From positions 46,650 through 110,649 of the forward strand of contig JBBQKG010000007.1 in assembly GCA_038326655.1 (NCBI GenBank): a stretch of DNA of 64,000 nucleotides, read 5' to 3'. A program made the position numbers and the translations under genes. The notes beneath the pieces were generated by a model. That model was not told the origin of the DNA, did not search any database, and was given only the letters and a program-made list of their open reading frames with translations. Positions 49,795-57,736 of the stretch are shown piece by piece. The DNA comes from JBBQKG01 sp038326655. Its GTDB lineage: Bacteria > Actinomycetota > Thermoleophilia > Solirubrobacterales > JBBDJG01. Position 1 is the first letter of the stretch, and every line of letters begins with the position of its first letter.

Positions 49795-51087
49795 CTAAGG
49801 CCGCGCTGCCGCGAGCACCCGGGCCGCCGCGTGACCGTCGGGGGCCAGCACGATCGCCGTGCGCTTGCCGCGGCCGGCGATCGCGATCACACCGCCGCGG
49901 CTGGACCACAGGCGCGCGCCCGACCGCGAGCCCAGATCGCGTACCGCGAGGCCCTTTCGAAGCGCCGTTGCGAGGGCTCGCTCGGCGGTGCGCCGGTCGG
50001 CCGGGGTGTCCCATGCGAGGCTCATCAGGCCAATGTCGCCCGAGACGCACGGCGCCGCGCAGCCGGCCCTTCCGCGGGCCTGCCACAGCTGAAAGCGGCC
50101 TCCGCCCCACCCGCCGGCCGCGGCGTCGTCGGCCGATCCGCCGACGATCTTGAAGAGCTCGCGAAGGTCGAGCTCCCCCACGCTCGACTGGTTCAGACGC
50201 TGCCAGCCGCCGCCGAGCACGGGCCTGAGATCGGGCGACGGGACCGTCACGGCCTGCTCGTTCGTCGCGTACTTGAGGGTGTGGAGGACCTGCTCCTCCG
50301 TCGCCGGGCGCCGGAAGCGAAGCACGTTGTCGACCGGCCTCCAGGTGCCGGACCGCCCGCGAAACGTCTCCACGAACCGAAGCCCCTGCAGATACGGGAA
50401 CAGCAGGGTGTCCTCGACGTACGCGGGCAGCCTGGTCTCGGTCTGCCCCGTCGAGCTCAGCACGGACAGCGCATCTCGCGCGCTGAAGTACCGCTTGCCG
50501 TACTCGAGCATCACCTCGGTCGCCGTCCCCTCGGCGAGGGTGCTCTCCGCCAGGGCGGCATCGTCATTCGGGTCCCGGCTCTGCTTCAACCCGAAGCGCT
50601 GGTCCTCGAGCGCGTGCACCAGCTCGTGTGCCAGCGTGATCTCGAGCAGGGGCCGGCCGGCGCCCTTGTCGCGCACCACCACGAGCCGCTTGCGGCGGTT
50701 GTCGTAGAAACCGAGGATCTGCTCCCGGTCGATCGCCGCGAACGCCTCCGCGAGCGAGTCGGAGGGACGCAGGAGCCCGAGCAGCTTGAGGGCCTCCTCG
50801 TCGGCGCGCTGCCGGCTCGCCGGATACTGCTCCCTGGTGCCCTGCTCGGCGAGGCGCACCGCCTGCGCTCGACCGACGAACAGCGGCTCGACGGGATGCT
50901 CGAAGCGAAGGTGCCTGATGCGCTCGACCCGCCGGGCAATCCGCTGAATTTGCGCCGCCGTGAGCGAGGCCGCCCGCCTTTCGAGAGGTCTTTCCAGAGG
51001 CCTTGCCAAAGGCCGCTCCGCCTCCGAAGGGCCCCGCGCCTCGAGCACGATCGCGAGCGCCAGCACCGCCACGACCGCGGCGAGCAC
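49795..51087 (-). CDS. Membrane-anchored zinc metallopeptidase-like protein
   Basis: About 430 residues with an N-terminal membrane helix (VLAAVVAVLALAIVLEARG) and a zinc motif ITLAHELVHALEDQRFG (HExxH) at about residue 170, followed by an Glu-rich stretch LAESTLAEGTATEV that may supply the third ligand. The external half lacks further named domains. Start is uncertain: GTG at 51087 is just past an AAGGAGG box, and the frame is open much further upstream through the neighbouring lipoprotein. It is 29 bases downstream of that lipoprotein; the two are probably co-transcribed. Confidence 0.75.
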   Translation of the reverse strand: MLAAVVAVLALAIVLEARGPSEAERPLARPLERPLERRAASLTAAQIQRIARRVERIRHLRFEHPVEPLFVGRAQAVRLAEQGTREQYPASRQRADEEALKLLGLLRPSDSLAEAFAAIDREQILGFYDNRRKRLVVVRDKGAGRPLLEITLAHELVHALEDQRFGLKQSRDPNDDAALAESTLAEGTATEVMLEYGKRYFSARDALSVLSSTGQTETRLPAYVEDTLLFPYLQGLRFVETFRGRSGTWRPVDNVLRFRRPATEEQVLHTLKYATNEQAVTVPSPDLRPVLGGGWQRLNQSSVGELDLRELFKIVGGSADDAAAGGWGGGRFQLWQARGRAGCAAPCVSGDIGLMSLAWDTPADRRTAERALATALRKGLAVRDLGSRSGARLWSSRGGVIAIAGRGKRTAIVLAPDGHAAARVLAAARP

Positions 51088-51116
51088 GCCTCCTTCGAAT
51101 CGACTCCCGCGCCGCC

Positions 51117-52121
51117 TCAGCGCAGCGCCTTGTGCACCGCTGCCTCCAGCTCGGACGGGCTGAACGCCCCCTCCAGGCGGTCTGCGACGATCCCGCGCCG
51201 GTCGATCGCGAACAGGATCGGCTCGTGGCTGAGCCCGTAGGCGGTGAACTGTGGCCGCGGCCCCTTGTTGACTTCGTTGTCCTTGTAAATCTCCATGTGG
51301 ATGAAGTCGAGCCGGTCGCCGAACTCGGCCTTCACCTGCTCCGTGACGTCCGCCACCGGGCCGCAGACGCGGCTCTGGCACAGTGCCGGCGTGGCGAAGA
51401 GAAGCGCCACGGGACGGTGGCGGTGGAGAGCGTCCACGAGATCGACCTTGTGCATGTCGTCGGGGGGCACACGCGTGTCGATCGACTTGACGTCTCCGTG
51501 GACGGACGCGACCGTCGGCGTGTGAACGGCGACCGCCTTGTCGCCCACGTCGGGCACGCGGCTCCCTGATCGCACCGTGACCTGGGCCGGCGACGTCGCC
51601 ACGAGCTTGTTGTCGAGCTTCGTCACGGCACTGACGAGATAGGCGCCGGACCTCCCGAACCGCGGGTCTGCGACGTACACGGACTGCGCCGAGTCCGGGT
51701 CCTGCTGCGAGGTCTGACTTTGGAACTGCGGCTTCACCGCGATTGCCTCGTACCGGGCGGGATACGGGCCACTCGCCGTCTCGTCGACTCCTCGGGACAC
51801 ATAGAGCGCCACGGCGAGCTCGCCGATCTGGCGGTTTCCGGTGTCGAACAGCGCGAACCCGAAGCGCTCCCGGCCGGGCCGGAGGATCGTCACGCTCGGT
51901 GCCAGCACAGGCCCTTGCTGCAGCTTGCCGATCAGGTCCCGCATGCTCCGCCCGGAAGGCTTGGGCCAGTTCGCCGCCGGGACGAGGTCGCTTGCGCCGC
52001 CCGTGGTCGTCGATCCCCCGCCGCCCCCACAACCGGCGAACGCGAGGCCCGCGAGCAGCGCCAAGCCGAGCGCGATCGGCGGCCGGAGACGCGACCTGGC
52101 CGCTTTCGAGGCGATGCCCAT
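51117..52121 (-). CDS. Lipoprotein with thioredoxin-like domain
   Basis: 334 residues from the ATG at 52121. Lipobox LALLAGLAFAGC, a Gly/Ser/Thr linker, a middle domain of unknown type, then a C-terminal thioredoxin/SCO-like segment: ALLFATPALCQSRVCGPVADV has a C-x3-C pair in place of CxxC, followed by DFIHMEIYKDNEVNK and PILFAIDRRGIVADRL. Probably a surface redox or copper-handling protein. It sits directly upstream of the zinc peptidase. Confidence 0.75.
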   Translation of the reverse strand: MGIASKAARSRLRPPIALGLALLAGLAFAGCGGGGGSTTTGGASDLVPAANWPKPSGRSMRDLIGKLQQGPVLAPSVTILRPGRERFGFALFDTGNRQIGELAVALYVSRGVDETASGPYPARYEAIAVKPQFQSQTSQQDPDSAQSVYVADPRFGRSGAYLVSAVTKLDNKLVATSPAQVTVRSGSRVPDVGDKAVAVHTPTVASVHGDVKSIDTRVPPDDMHKVDLVDALHRHRPVALLFATPALCQSRVCGPVADVTEQVKAEFGDRLDFIHMEIYKDNEVNKGPRPQFTAYGLSHEPILFAIDRRGIVADRLEGAFSPSELEAAVHKALR

Positions 52122-52216
52122 GCCACGCTGACGGTAGCGAAGTGCCCGCGCCCCCATGCCGCTTGGCCGCCCCCCGGGGCCCCCCTGCGGGGCGGTCCGG
52201 ATTATCGTTGCACCCG

Positions 52217-53836
52217 ATGAGACTTCCGCTCGCGAGCCAGGTCGAGACCACGATCGTGCTCGCCCAGCGGGGGCTGCTCCGGCCGGTGCGCCCGGATCGG
52301 CTCGTCCAGATGGCGCTCGCCTACCGGCGATTCGGGGCCAGCATCGCGTCTGCCTTCGCGGTCAACGCGATCGCCCGGGCTGACCAGGCGGCAATCGTGG
52401 ACGACGAGCGCTCGCTCACCTATAGGGAGGTCGACCTGCGGACCAATGCGCTCGCCCACGGGCTTGCGCAGCATGGACTCGGCGCGCACGACCGGGTCGG
52501 GGTCCTTTGCAGAAACGGCAGCGCGTTCGTGGAGTCCGTCGTGGCGGCGGCGAAGCTCGGCGCCGACGTGGTCCCGTTGAACACGTCGTTTGCGGCGTCC
52601 GAGCTGAAGTCGGTGGTCGACCGGGAGCAGCCTCCGGTCCTGATCCACGACCCTGAGTTCTCGGACACCGTCGAAGAGGCCGCCCCGGACACAAAGGTCA
52701 AGCGGATCGTGACCGGATCGGCACTCGAAGGCCTGATCGAAGAGGGAAGCGAGCGCCCGCCCCAGGGGCCCGAGGAGGAAGGCCGCACGGTGATCCTCAC
52801 GTCCGGCACGACCGGCACGCCGAAGGGCGCCCGGCTCGCCCGCCCGAGTGGCATCGAGCCGCTCGCCCTGCTGCTCCGCGTGGTGCCGATCCAGGCCGGC
52901 TCGCCGTACCTGATCCCCGCGCCGCTGTTCCACGCACACGGCTACGGGCAGATGGTGCTGGCGGCCTCGCTGGGTTGCACGACCGTGCTGCCGAGCCGCT
53001 TCCAGGCGGAGGGCACGCTGGCGCTGATCGAGCGCCATCGGATCGAGTCTGTCGCGGCCGTCCCCGTGATGCTGAAGCGCATCGTCGAGCTGCCGGCGGA
53101 GAGCCGCGGAAAATTCGACACGACCTCGCTCAAGGCCGTCATATGCAGCGGGTCCTCCCTCGACCCGCGGCTCGCGCGGTCGTTCATGGAGGAGTTCGGG
53201 CGCGTGATCTACAACCTCTACGGCTCGACGGAGATGGCGTGGGCCACGATCGCCACGCCAGAGGACCTGCTCGAGGCGCCCGGCACGGTGGGCCGCCCGC
53301 CACCCCAGACGCGGCTCGTGGTGATGGGGGAGGACGACCGCCCGCTCCCGCCGGGCGAGACGGGACGGATCTTCGTGGGCCACGAGATGCTCTTCGAGGG
53401 CTACACCGACGACTCCCCCGGCCGCGGCCGCGTGGGCGGGATGCTGACCGCCGGGGACCTCGGCCACCTCGACCACGACGGGCGCCTGTTCGTCGTCGCG
53501 CGCGAGGACGACATGATCATCTCGGGCGGCGAAAACGTATACCCGAGCGGGATCGAGGAGGTGCTGGGCGGTCACCCGGATGTGGCCGACGTCGCCGTGA
53601 TCGGCGCCGAAGACCCCGACTTCGGCCAGCGGCCCGTCGCGTTCGTCGTGGCGCGGCCCGAAAGCGGCCTGACCGAGGAAGAAGTCGGCCGCTACGCGCG
53701 CCGGCACCTCGCTCGCTTCAAGGTCCCGCGGGACGTCGTGCTGCTCGACGAGCTGCCCCGGAACGCGCTCGGCAAGGTGCTTCGTAGAGAATTGCGCCCG
53801 CCCACAGACGAGGAGAGGGGACGGAAAGTTGGCTGA
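52217..53836 (+). CDS. Acyl-CoA synthetase (AMP-dependent ligase)
   Basis: 539-residue ANL-superfamily enzyme activating a carboxylic acid via acyl-AMP. Motifs: P-loop ILTSGTTGTPKGARLA, A5 YNLYGSTEMAWATI, A7 GDLGHLDHDGRLFV and the C-terminal lysine in LPRNALGKVLRREL. N-terminus (first ~35 residues, MRLPLASQVETTIVLAQRGLL) resembles the lead of long-chain types. ATG at 52217; the frame upstream is antisense to the lipoprotein. Followed by an SDR gene overlapping by 8 bases. Confidence 0.92.
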   Translation: MRLPLASQVETTIVLAQRGLLRPVRPDRLVQMALAYRRFGASIASAFAVNAIARADQAAIVDDERSLTYREVDLRTNALAHGLAQHGLGAHDRVGVLCRNGSAFVESVVAAAKLGADVVPLNTSFAASELKSVVDREQPPVLIHDPEFSDTVEEAAPDTKVKRIVTGSALEGLIEEGSERPPQGPEEEGRTVILTSGTTGTPKGARLARPSGIEPLALLLRVVPIQAGSPYLIPAPLFHAHGYGQMVLAASLGCTTVLPSRFQAEGTLALIERHRIESVAAVPVMLKRIVELPAESRGKFDTTSLKAVICSGSSLDPRLARSFMEEFGRVIYNLYGSTEMAWATIATPEDLLEAPGTVGRPPPQTRLVVMGEDDRPLPPGETGRIFVGHEMLFEGYTDDSPGRGRVGGMLTAGDLGHLDHDGRLFVVAREDDMIISGGENVYPSGIEEVLGGHPDVADVAVIGAEDPDFGQRPVAFVVARPESGLTEEEVGRYARRHLARFKVPRDVVLLDELPRNALGKVLRRELRPPTDEERGRKVG

Positions 53837-54566
53837 CAAAGCGGCGCTCATCACCGGAGGCTCCAGTGGAATCGGGCTCGCGGTCGCGCGAGCGCTCGGG
53901 GAGAACGGCTACGGCATCACGATCGCGGCGCGCCGGCCGGACAAGCTCGAGCAGGCGGCCACCGAGCTGCGCGAGGCGGGGCTCGACGTGCTGCACGTAG
54001 CGGCGAACATGGCGGAGGAGGACGACATCCGCCGCATGATCGAGGCGCACCGCGAGCGCTTCGGCCGGCTCGACCTGCTGATGAACAACGCGGGCGTGGG
54101 GATCGGCGGGCTGATCGAGGACGCCGAGACGAAGAAGGTCGACATGCAGCTCGACGTCAACCTGCGCGCCGTCTACCTGACCACGCGCGATGCGATCCCG
54201 TTGTTGAAGGAGAGCGCTCGCGACGGCGGCGCGATGATCTTCAACACCGCCTCGATCGCGGGCAAGCGCCCGCAGGGCTGGCTGGCCGCCTACTCCGCGA
54301 CGAAGGCGGCCGTGATCGCCCTCACCGAGGCGACCGGCAGGGAGCTCGCAAACGACGGCGTTCGCTGCACCGCGATATGCCCCGGCTTCGTCGACACTCC
54401 GATGACCGACTGGGCCCGTGGCCAGGGGATCAGCGGCGACGACATGATCCGGCCCGAGGACATCGCCGAGATCGTGCTCTGTCTGCTGCGGCTGTCGCCG
54501 GCCGCGATCGTGCCCGAGGTGATGATCATCCGCCCGCAGGAGCTGGCGGGCTCGGCGCCCGTCTAG
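53829..54566 (+). CDS. Short-chain dehydrogenase/reductase
   Basis: 245-residue classical SDR. Cofactor motif LITGGSSGIGLAVARAL, structural NNAGVG, catalytic Ser in FNTASIAG and YxxxK in YSATKAAVI. Cofactor preference not readable (TGGSSGIG with an Arg pair afterwards hints NADPH). TTG start overlaps the ligase gene. The pairing suggests the reduction step of a fatty-acyl or polyketide-like pathway. Its stop overlaps the convergent gene by 4 bases. Confidence 0.9.
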   Translation: MADKAALITGGSSGIGLAVARALGENGYGITIAARRPDKLEQAATELREAGLDVLHVAANMAEEDDIRRMIEAHRERFGRLDLLMNNAGVGIGGLIEDAETKKVDMQLDVNLRAVYLTTRDAIPLLKESARDGGAMIFNTASIAGKRPQGWLAAYSATKAAVIALTEATGRELANDGVRCTAICPGFVDTPMTDWARGQGISGDDMIRPEDIAEIVLCLLRLSPAAIVPEVMIIRPQELAGSAPV

Positions 54567-55129
54567 CGGACCGAGGGCTCCCGGTCGGGCTCGTCTTGGC
54601 GCAGCGCGGCCTCGACCGCGTCGCGGTAGCCGTCCCAGCGACGAAACGGGCGCAGCCAGGCGCCCCCGTAGCGGCGGCGGCGAGGCGCCGCCGACGCGGG
54701 CGCGGGTGCCGGCGCCGTGAGCTCTGAGCGCATCTCGGCCTCGCGCCAGACGCTTGCCTCGATGTGGGCCGTGAGCGTGCGCAGCTCGCGCTCGGTCGCG
54801 CTGCGGGCCCGGCGGCCGGCGCCGGTGAAGCGGTCCCAGGCACGAGCGAAGCTGCGGAAGTCGGTGCGGCCGCCACAGCGGTGGGCGGCGAGCATCGGGC
54901 ACACCCCGCCGCTTCGGTCGCTGTAGGCGCCGACGATGATGCGGTCATACCGCCCCAGCCCCTCGAGCATCGCGAGACGGGTCTCGTAGGGCAGGCAGTC
55001 GACCACGTGCCGAAGCCGCTCTGTGTCTCTGCGGTTGCGCCTGCCCAACACTTGCTCGCTCTTCCTCTTGCCCCCGGTGGATAAGCTCTGGCCCGCTCGC
55101 GAGCCTGACCGAATCGTAGCCCTGCTCAC
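54563..55129 (-). CDS. Conserved-looking hypothetical protein, Arg-rich
   Basis: 188 residues, no signal peptide or membrane helix. Segment RLRHVVDCLPYETRLAMLEGLGRYDRIIVGAYSDRSGGVCPMLAAHRCGG (read in pieces) looks structured, with a Cys/His set; the C-terminal third is Ala/Pro/Arg-rich. I recall similar proteins in related actinobacteria but cannot name a function. GTG start at 55129 overlaps nothing upstream. Confidence 0.55.
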   Translation of the reverse strand: MSRATIRSGSRAGQSLSTGGKRKSEQVLGRRNRRDTERLRHVVDCLPYETRLAMLEGLGRYDRIIVGAYSDRSGGVCPMLAAHRCGGRTDFRSFARAWDRFTGAGRRARSATERELRTLTAHIEASVWREAEMRSELTAPAPAPASAAPRRRRYGGAWLRPFRRWDGYRDAVEAALRQDEPDREPSVR

Positions 55130-55223
55130 GGTTGTACAGCACGAGCGCGGCTTTTCAAGTTCCCGGACAGAGACTTTTCATGTTCGCGGGCGACCTTTCC
55201 GCCGAGCGACAAGAGAGGGGCGC

Positions 55224-56258
55224 ATGAAACTGGGACTGTTCGCGGGCTACTGGGGCATGGGCCTGACGGGCGAGGAGCAGCTCGAAATGGCGAAGGAGGC
55301 CGACCGGCTCGGGTACGACTCGATCTGGGCCGCCGAGGCCTACGGGTCGGACGCGGCCACCGTGCTGGCGTGGATCGCGGCGCACATCGAGCACGCGAAG
55401 ATCGCCTCGGGCATCTTCCAGATGCCGGCTCGCACGCCGGCGATGACCGCGATGACCGCCGCCACGCTCGACAACATCTCCGGCGGCCGCTTCGTGCTCG
55501 GCCTCGGGATCTCGGGGCCGCAGGTGGTCGAGGGATGGCACGGCCAGCCATTCGACCGGCCGCTTGCTCGGGCGCGTGAGTACGTGGAGATCGTGCGCAA
55601 GGCGCTCGCCCGCGAGACGCTCACCTATGACGGCGAGTTCTACAAGCTGCCCCGTCCGGGCGGCCCCGGGAAGGCGCTGAAGCTGATCATCAAGCCGGTG
55701 CAGGAGCGGATCCCGATCTACCTCGCGGCGATCGGCCCGAAGAACACGGCGCTGGCGGCCGAGATCGCGGACGGCTGGCTGCCGACGCTGTTCGCGCCCG
55801 AGCACATGGATGCCTTCCGTCCCTCGCTTGAGGAAGGCGCCGCGCGGGCGGGGCGCTCGGTCGGCCAGCTCGCGATCACGCCTCAGGTCTCGCTCGCGAT
55901 CTACGACGACGTGGAGCACGCGCGCAACTTCATGCGCCCCTACATGGCGCTCTACATCGGGGGCATGGGATCGCGAGACCGGAACTTCTACAACCAGCTC
56001 GTGACCCGCTACGGCTACGGCGACGCGGCGCGCGAGGTGCAGGAGCTCTACCTCTCCGGCCGTCAGGCCGATGCGATGGCCGCGATCCCCGACGAGCTGA
56101 TCGACAAGGTCGCGCTCTGCGGCTCGAAGGACATGGTCCGCGACCGGATCGGCGCCTACCGCGACGCGGGCGTGGACACGCTGCTCGTCACCCCGGCCGC
56201 GGCCTCGCAGGAGGACCGGCTGCGGATGATCCGGGAGCTCGTCGAGATCACTGCGTGA
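55224..56258 (+). CDS. F420-dependent LLM-class oxidoreductase
   Basis: Luciferase-like monooxygenase fold, 344 residues, MKLGLFAGYWGMGLTGEEQL..., with EADRLGYDSIWAAEAYGSDA and ISGGRFVLGLGISGPQVVEGWHG typical of F420-dependent members. Substrate unknown. ATG at 55224 after AGAGAGGGG. Stop overlaps the glycosyltransferase GTG (GTGA), indicating an operon. Confidence 0.92.
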   Translation: MKLGLFAGYWGMGLTGEEQLEMAKEADRLGYDSIWAAEAYGSDAATVLAWIAAHIEHAKIASGIFQMPARTPAMTAMTAATLDNISGGRFVLGLGISGPQVVEGWHGQPFDRPLARAREYVEIVRKALARETLTYDGEFYKLPRPGGPGKALKLIIKPVQERIPIYLAAIGPKNTALAAEIADGWLPTLFAPEHMDAFRPSLEEGAARAGRSVGQLAITPQVSLAIYDDVEHARNFMRPYMALYIGGMGSRDRNFYNQLVTRYGYGDAAREVQELYLSGRQADAMAAIPDELIDKVALCGSKDMVRDRIGAYRDAGVDTLLVTPAAASQEDRLRMIRELVEITA

Positions 56259-57487
56259 CGGCAGCGCCGGCCCGCCCGCTCCGGGTACTGATCGGGGCGT
56301 TTGGCGACCCCGGCCACGCTTTCCCGGCGATCGCGCTCGGGAAGGCGCTCGTGGCCCGTGGCCACCAGGTCACGATCGAGACGTGGAGCCGGTGGCGCGA
56401 CCACGTCGAGGGGGAAGGCATGCGGTTCGCGGCGGCGCCGGAGTACCAGGTCTTCCCCACCCGCGAGCGGCCGCTGAAGCCGTATGTCGCCGCGGCCCGG
56501 GCCGCAGGCGAGACGCGGCCGCTGATCCGGGAGCTCGATCCGGATGTGGTCGTGAACGACGTGCTGACGCTCGCGCCGGCGCTCGCAGCCGAGCTCGAGC
56601 AACGGCCGTGGGCAACGCTGGTGCCGCACTTCTACCCTCCGCCGTCGCCCGGTCTACCTCCGTACGGCCTCGGCGCGATGCCGTCGCGACATGCGCTCGG
56701 CCGCGCCGCCTGGCGACTGGCCGCGACCCTGACCGACAAAGGGATCGAGCAGGGACGGCGCGAGCTGAACGAGACGCGGCGGCGCGTGGGGCTGCCCGCG
56801 CTCGCGCGCACCTACGGCGGGATCAGCGACGCGCTGTGCCTCGTGGCGACGTTCCCGCAGCTCGAGTACCCGCGCACATGGCCTGCGGACGTCCATGTGA
56901 CAGGCCCCGTCGCGTGGGAGCCGCCGACCGAGCCGATCGACGTGCGCGAGGGCGACACACCGCTCGTGCTGGTCGCGCCGAGCACGTCGCAGGACCCGTC
57001 GCGGCGCCTGCTGCGAGCAACGCTGTCCGGGCTTGCGCGCCTGCCGGTGCGCGTGCTTGCGGCCTTGAACCGCCATCCCGGCCGCGCCGGCGAGCCCGAG
57101 CCGGCGTTGCGCGTGCCCGCGAATACCCAGCTGGTGGACTGGGTCTCCTACTCCCAGGTGATGCCGCTCGCGGACGTGGTCGTCTGCCACGCGGGGCACG
57201 GCACCCTCGTGCGAGCGCTTGCCTCGGGCGCTCCGGTGGTGACGGTGCCCGCGTCAGGCGACATGGGAGAGAACGGCGCGCGCGCCCAGTGGGCGGGGGC
57301 CGGGCTGAACGTCCCCGGTCGCTTCCTCTCCCCCGCCACGCTTCGTTGGGCGGTGCAAGCCGTGCTCGAGCAACCGCGCTTCGCGGCACGTGCGCGCGAG
57401 CTCAGCGGCTGGGCGAGCCGGAACGACGGTGCGGCAAACGGCGCCGTGCTCGTCGAACGCTTTGCTAGTCGAGCTTCCCGATCTTGA
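56255..57487 (+). CDS. UGT/MGT-type glycosyltransferase (GT-B)
   Basis: 410-residue GT-B enzyme with N-terminal half (LIGAFGDPGHAFPAIALGKAL) and C-terminal donor domain (ADVVVCHAGHGTLVRALASGAPVVTVPASGDMGENGARAQWAGAGLNV, in pieces), the pattern of macrolide/flavonoid-type transferases. Acceptor unknown; a glycolipid or small molecule is possible with the LLM enzyme next door. Its 3' end overlaps the convergent DUF5679 gene by 23 bases. Confidence 0.88.
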   Translation: MTAAPARPLRVLIGAFGDPGHAFPAIALGKALVARGHQVTIETWSRWRDHVEGEGMRFAAAPEYQVFPTRERPLKPYVAAARAAGETRPLIRELDPDVVVNDVLTLAPALAAELEQRPWATLVPHFYPPPSPGLPPYGLGAMPSRHALGRAAWRLAATLTDKGIEQGRRELNETRRRVGLPALARTYGGISDALCLVATFPQLEYPRTWPADVHVTGPVAWEPPTEPIDVREGDTPLVLVAPSTSQDPSRRLLRATLSGLARLPVRVLAALNRHPGRAGEPEPALRVPANTQLVDWVSYSQVMPLADVVVCHAGHGTLVRALASGAPVVTVPASGDMGENGARAQWAGAGLNVPGRFLSPATLRWAVQAVLEQPRFAARARELSGWASRNDGAANGAVLVERFASRASRS

Positions 57488-57620
57488 AGATCTTCGTCCC
57501 GCAGTCGGGACAGGTGCCCTGAATCGCAGGCCGACCGTTCTTCATCGTGACCTGCTTGGGGTCCTGAATCTCGACCTTCTTCTTTTCCTTGACGCAGTAG
57601 CCCTCTGGCACTGGCCTCAC
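57465..57620 (-). CDS. DUF5679-type zinc-ribbon protein
   Basis: Small protein (51 residues from the GTG at 57620; an ATG at 57701 would give 78) with EGYCVKEKKKVEIQDPKQV, TMKNGRPAIQGTCPDCGTKIFKIG. The family has a zinc ribbon of two Cys pairs, but here only the CPDC pair and one Cys (YCVK) are visible, the second of the first pair being Glu. Found adjacent to topA in some actinobacteria; role unknown. Confidence 0.7.
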   Translation of the reverse strand: MRPVPEGYCVKEKKKVEIQDPKQVTMKNGRPAIQGTCPDCGTKIFKIGKLD

Positions 57621-57736
57621 CTCGCTTGGGTGTGCCGACGGGCCCGAGAAGCCCTTCTCGATGCCCGAAACGGCGTTGGTAATGAGGCGAACGTATTGCA
57701 TTTCCCGGACACATTGCACCCTGACGGTGCCTGCCG

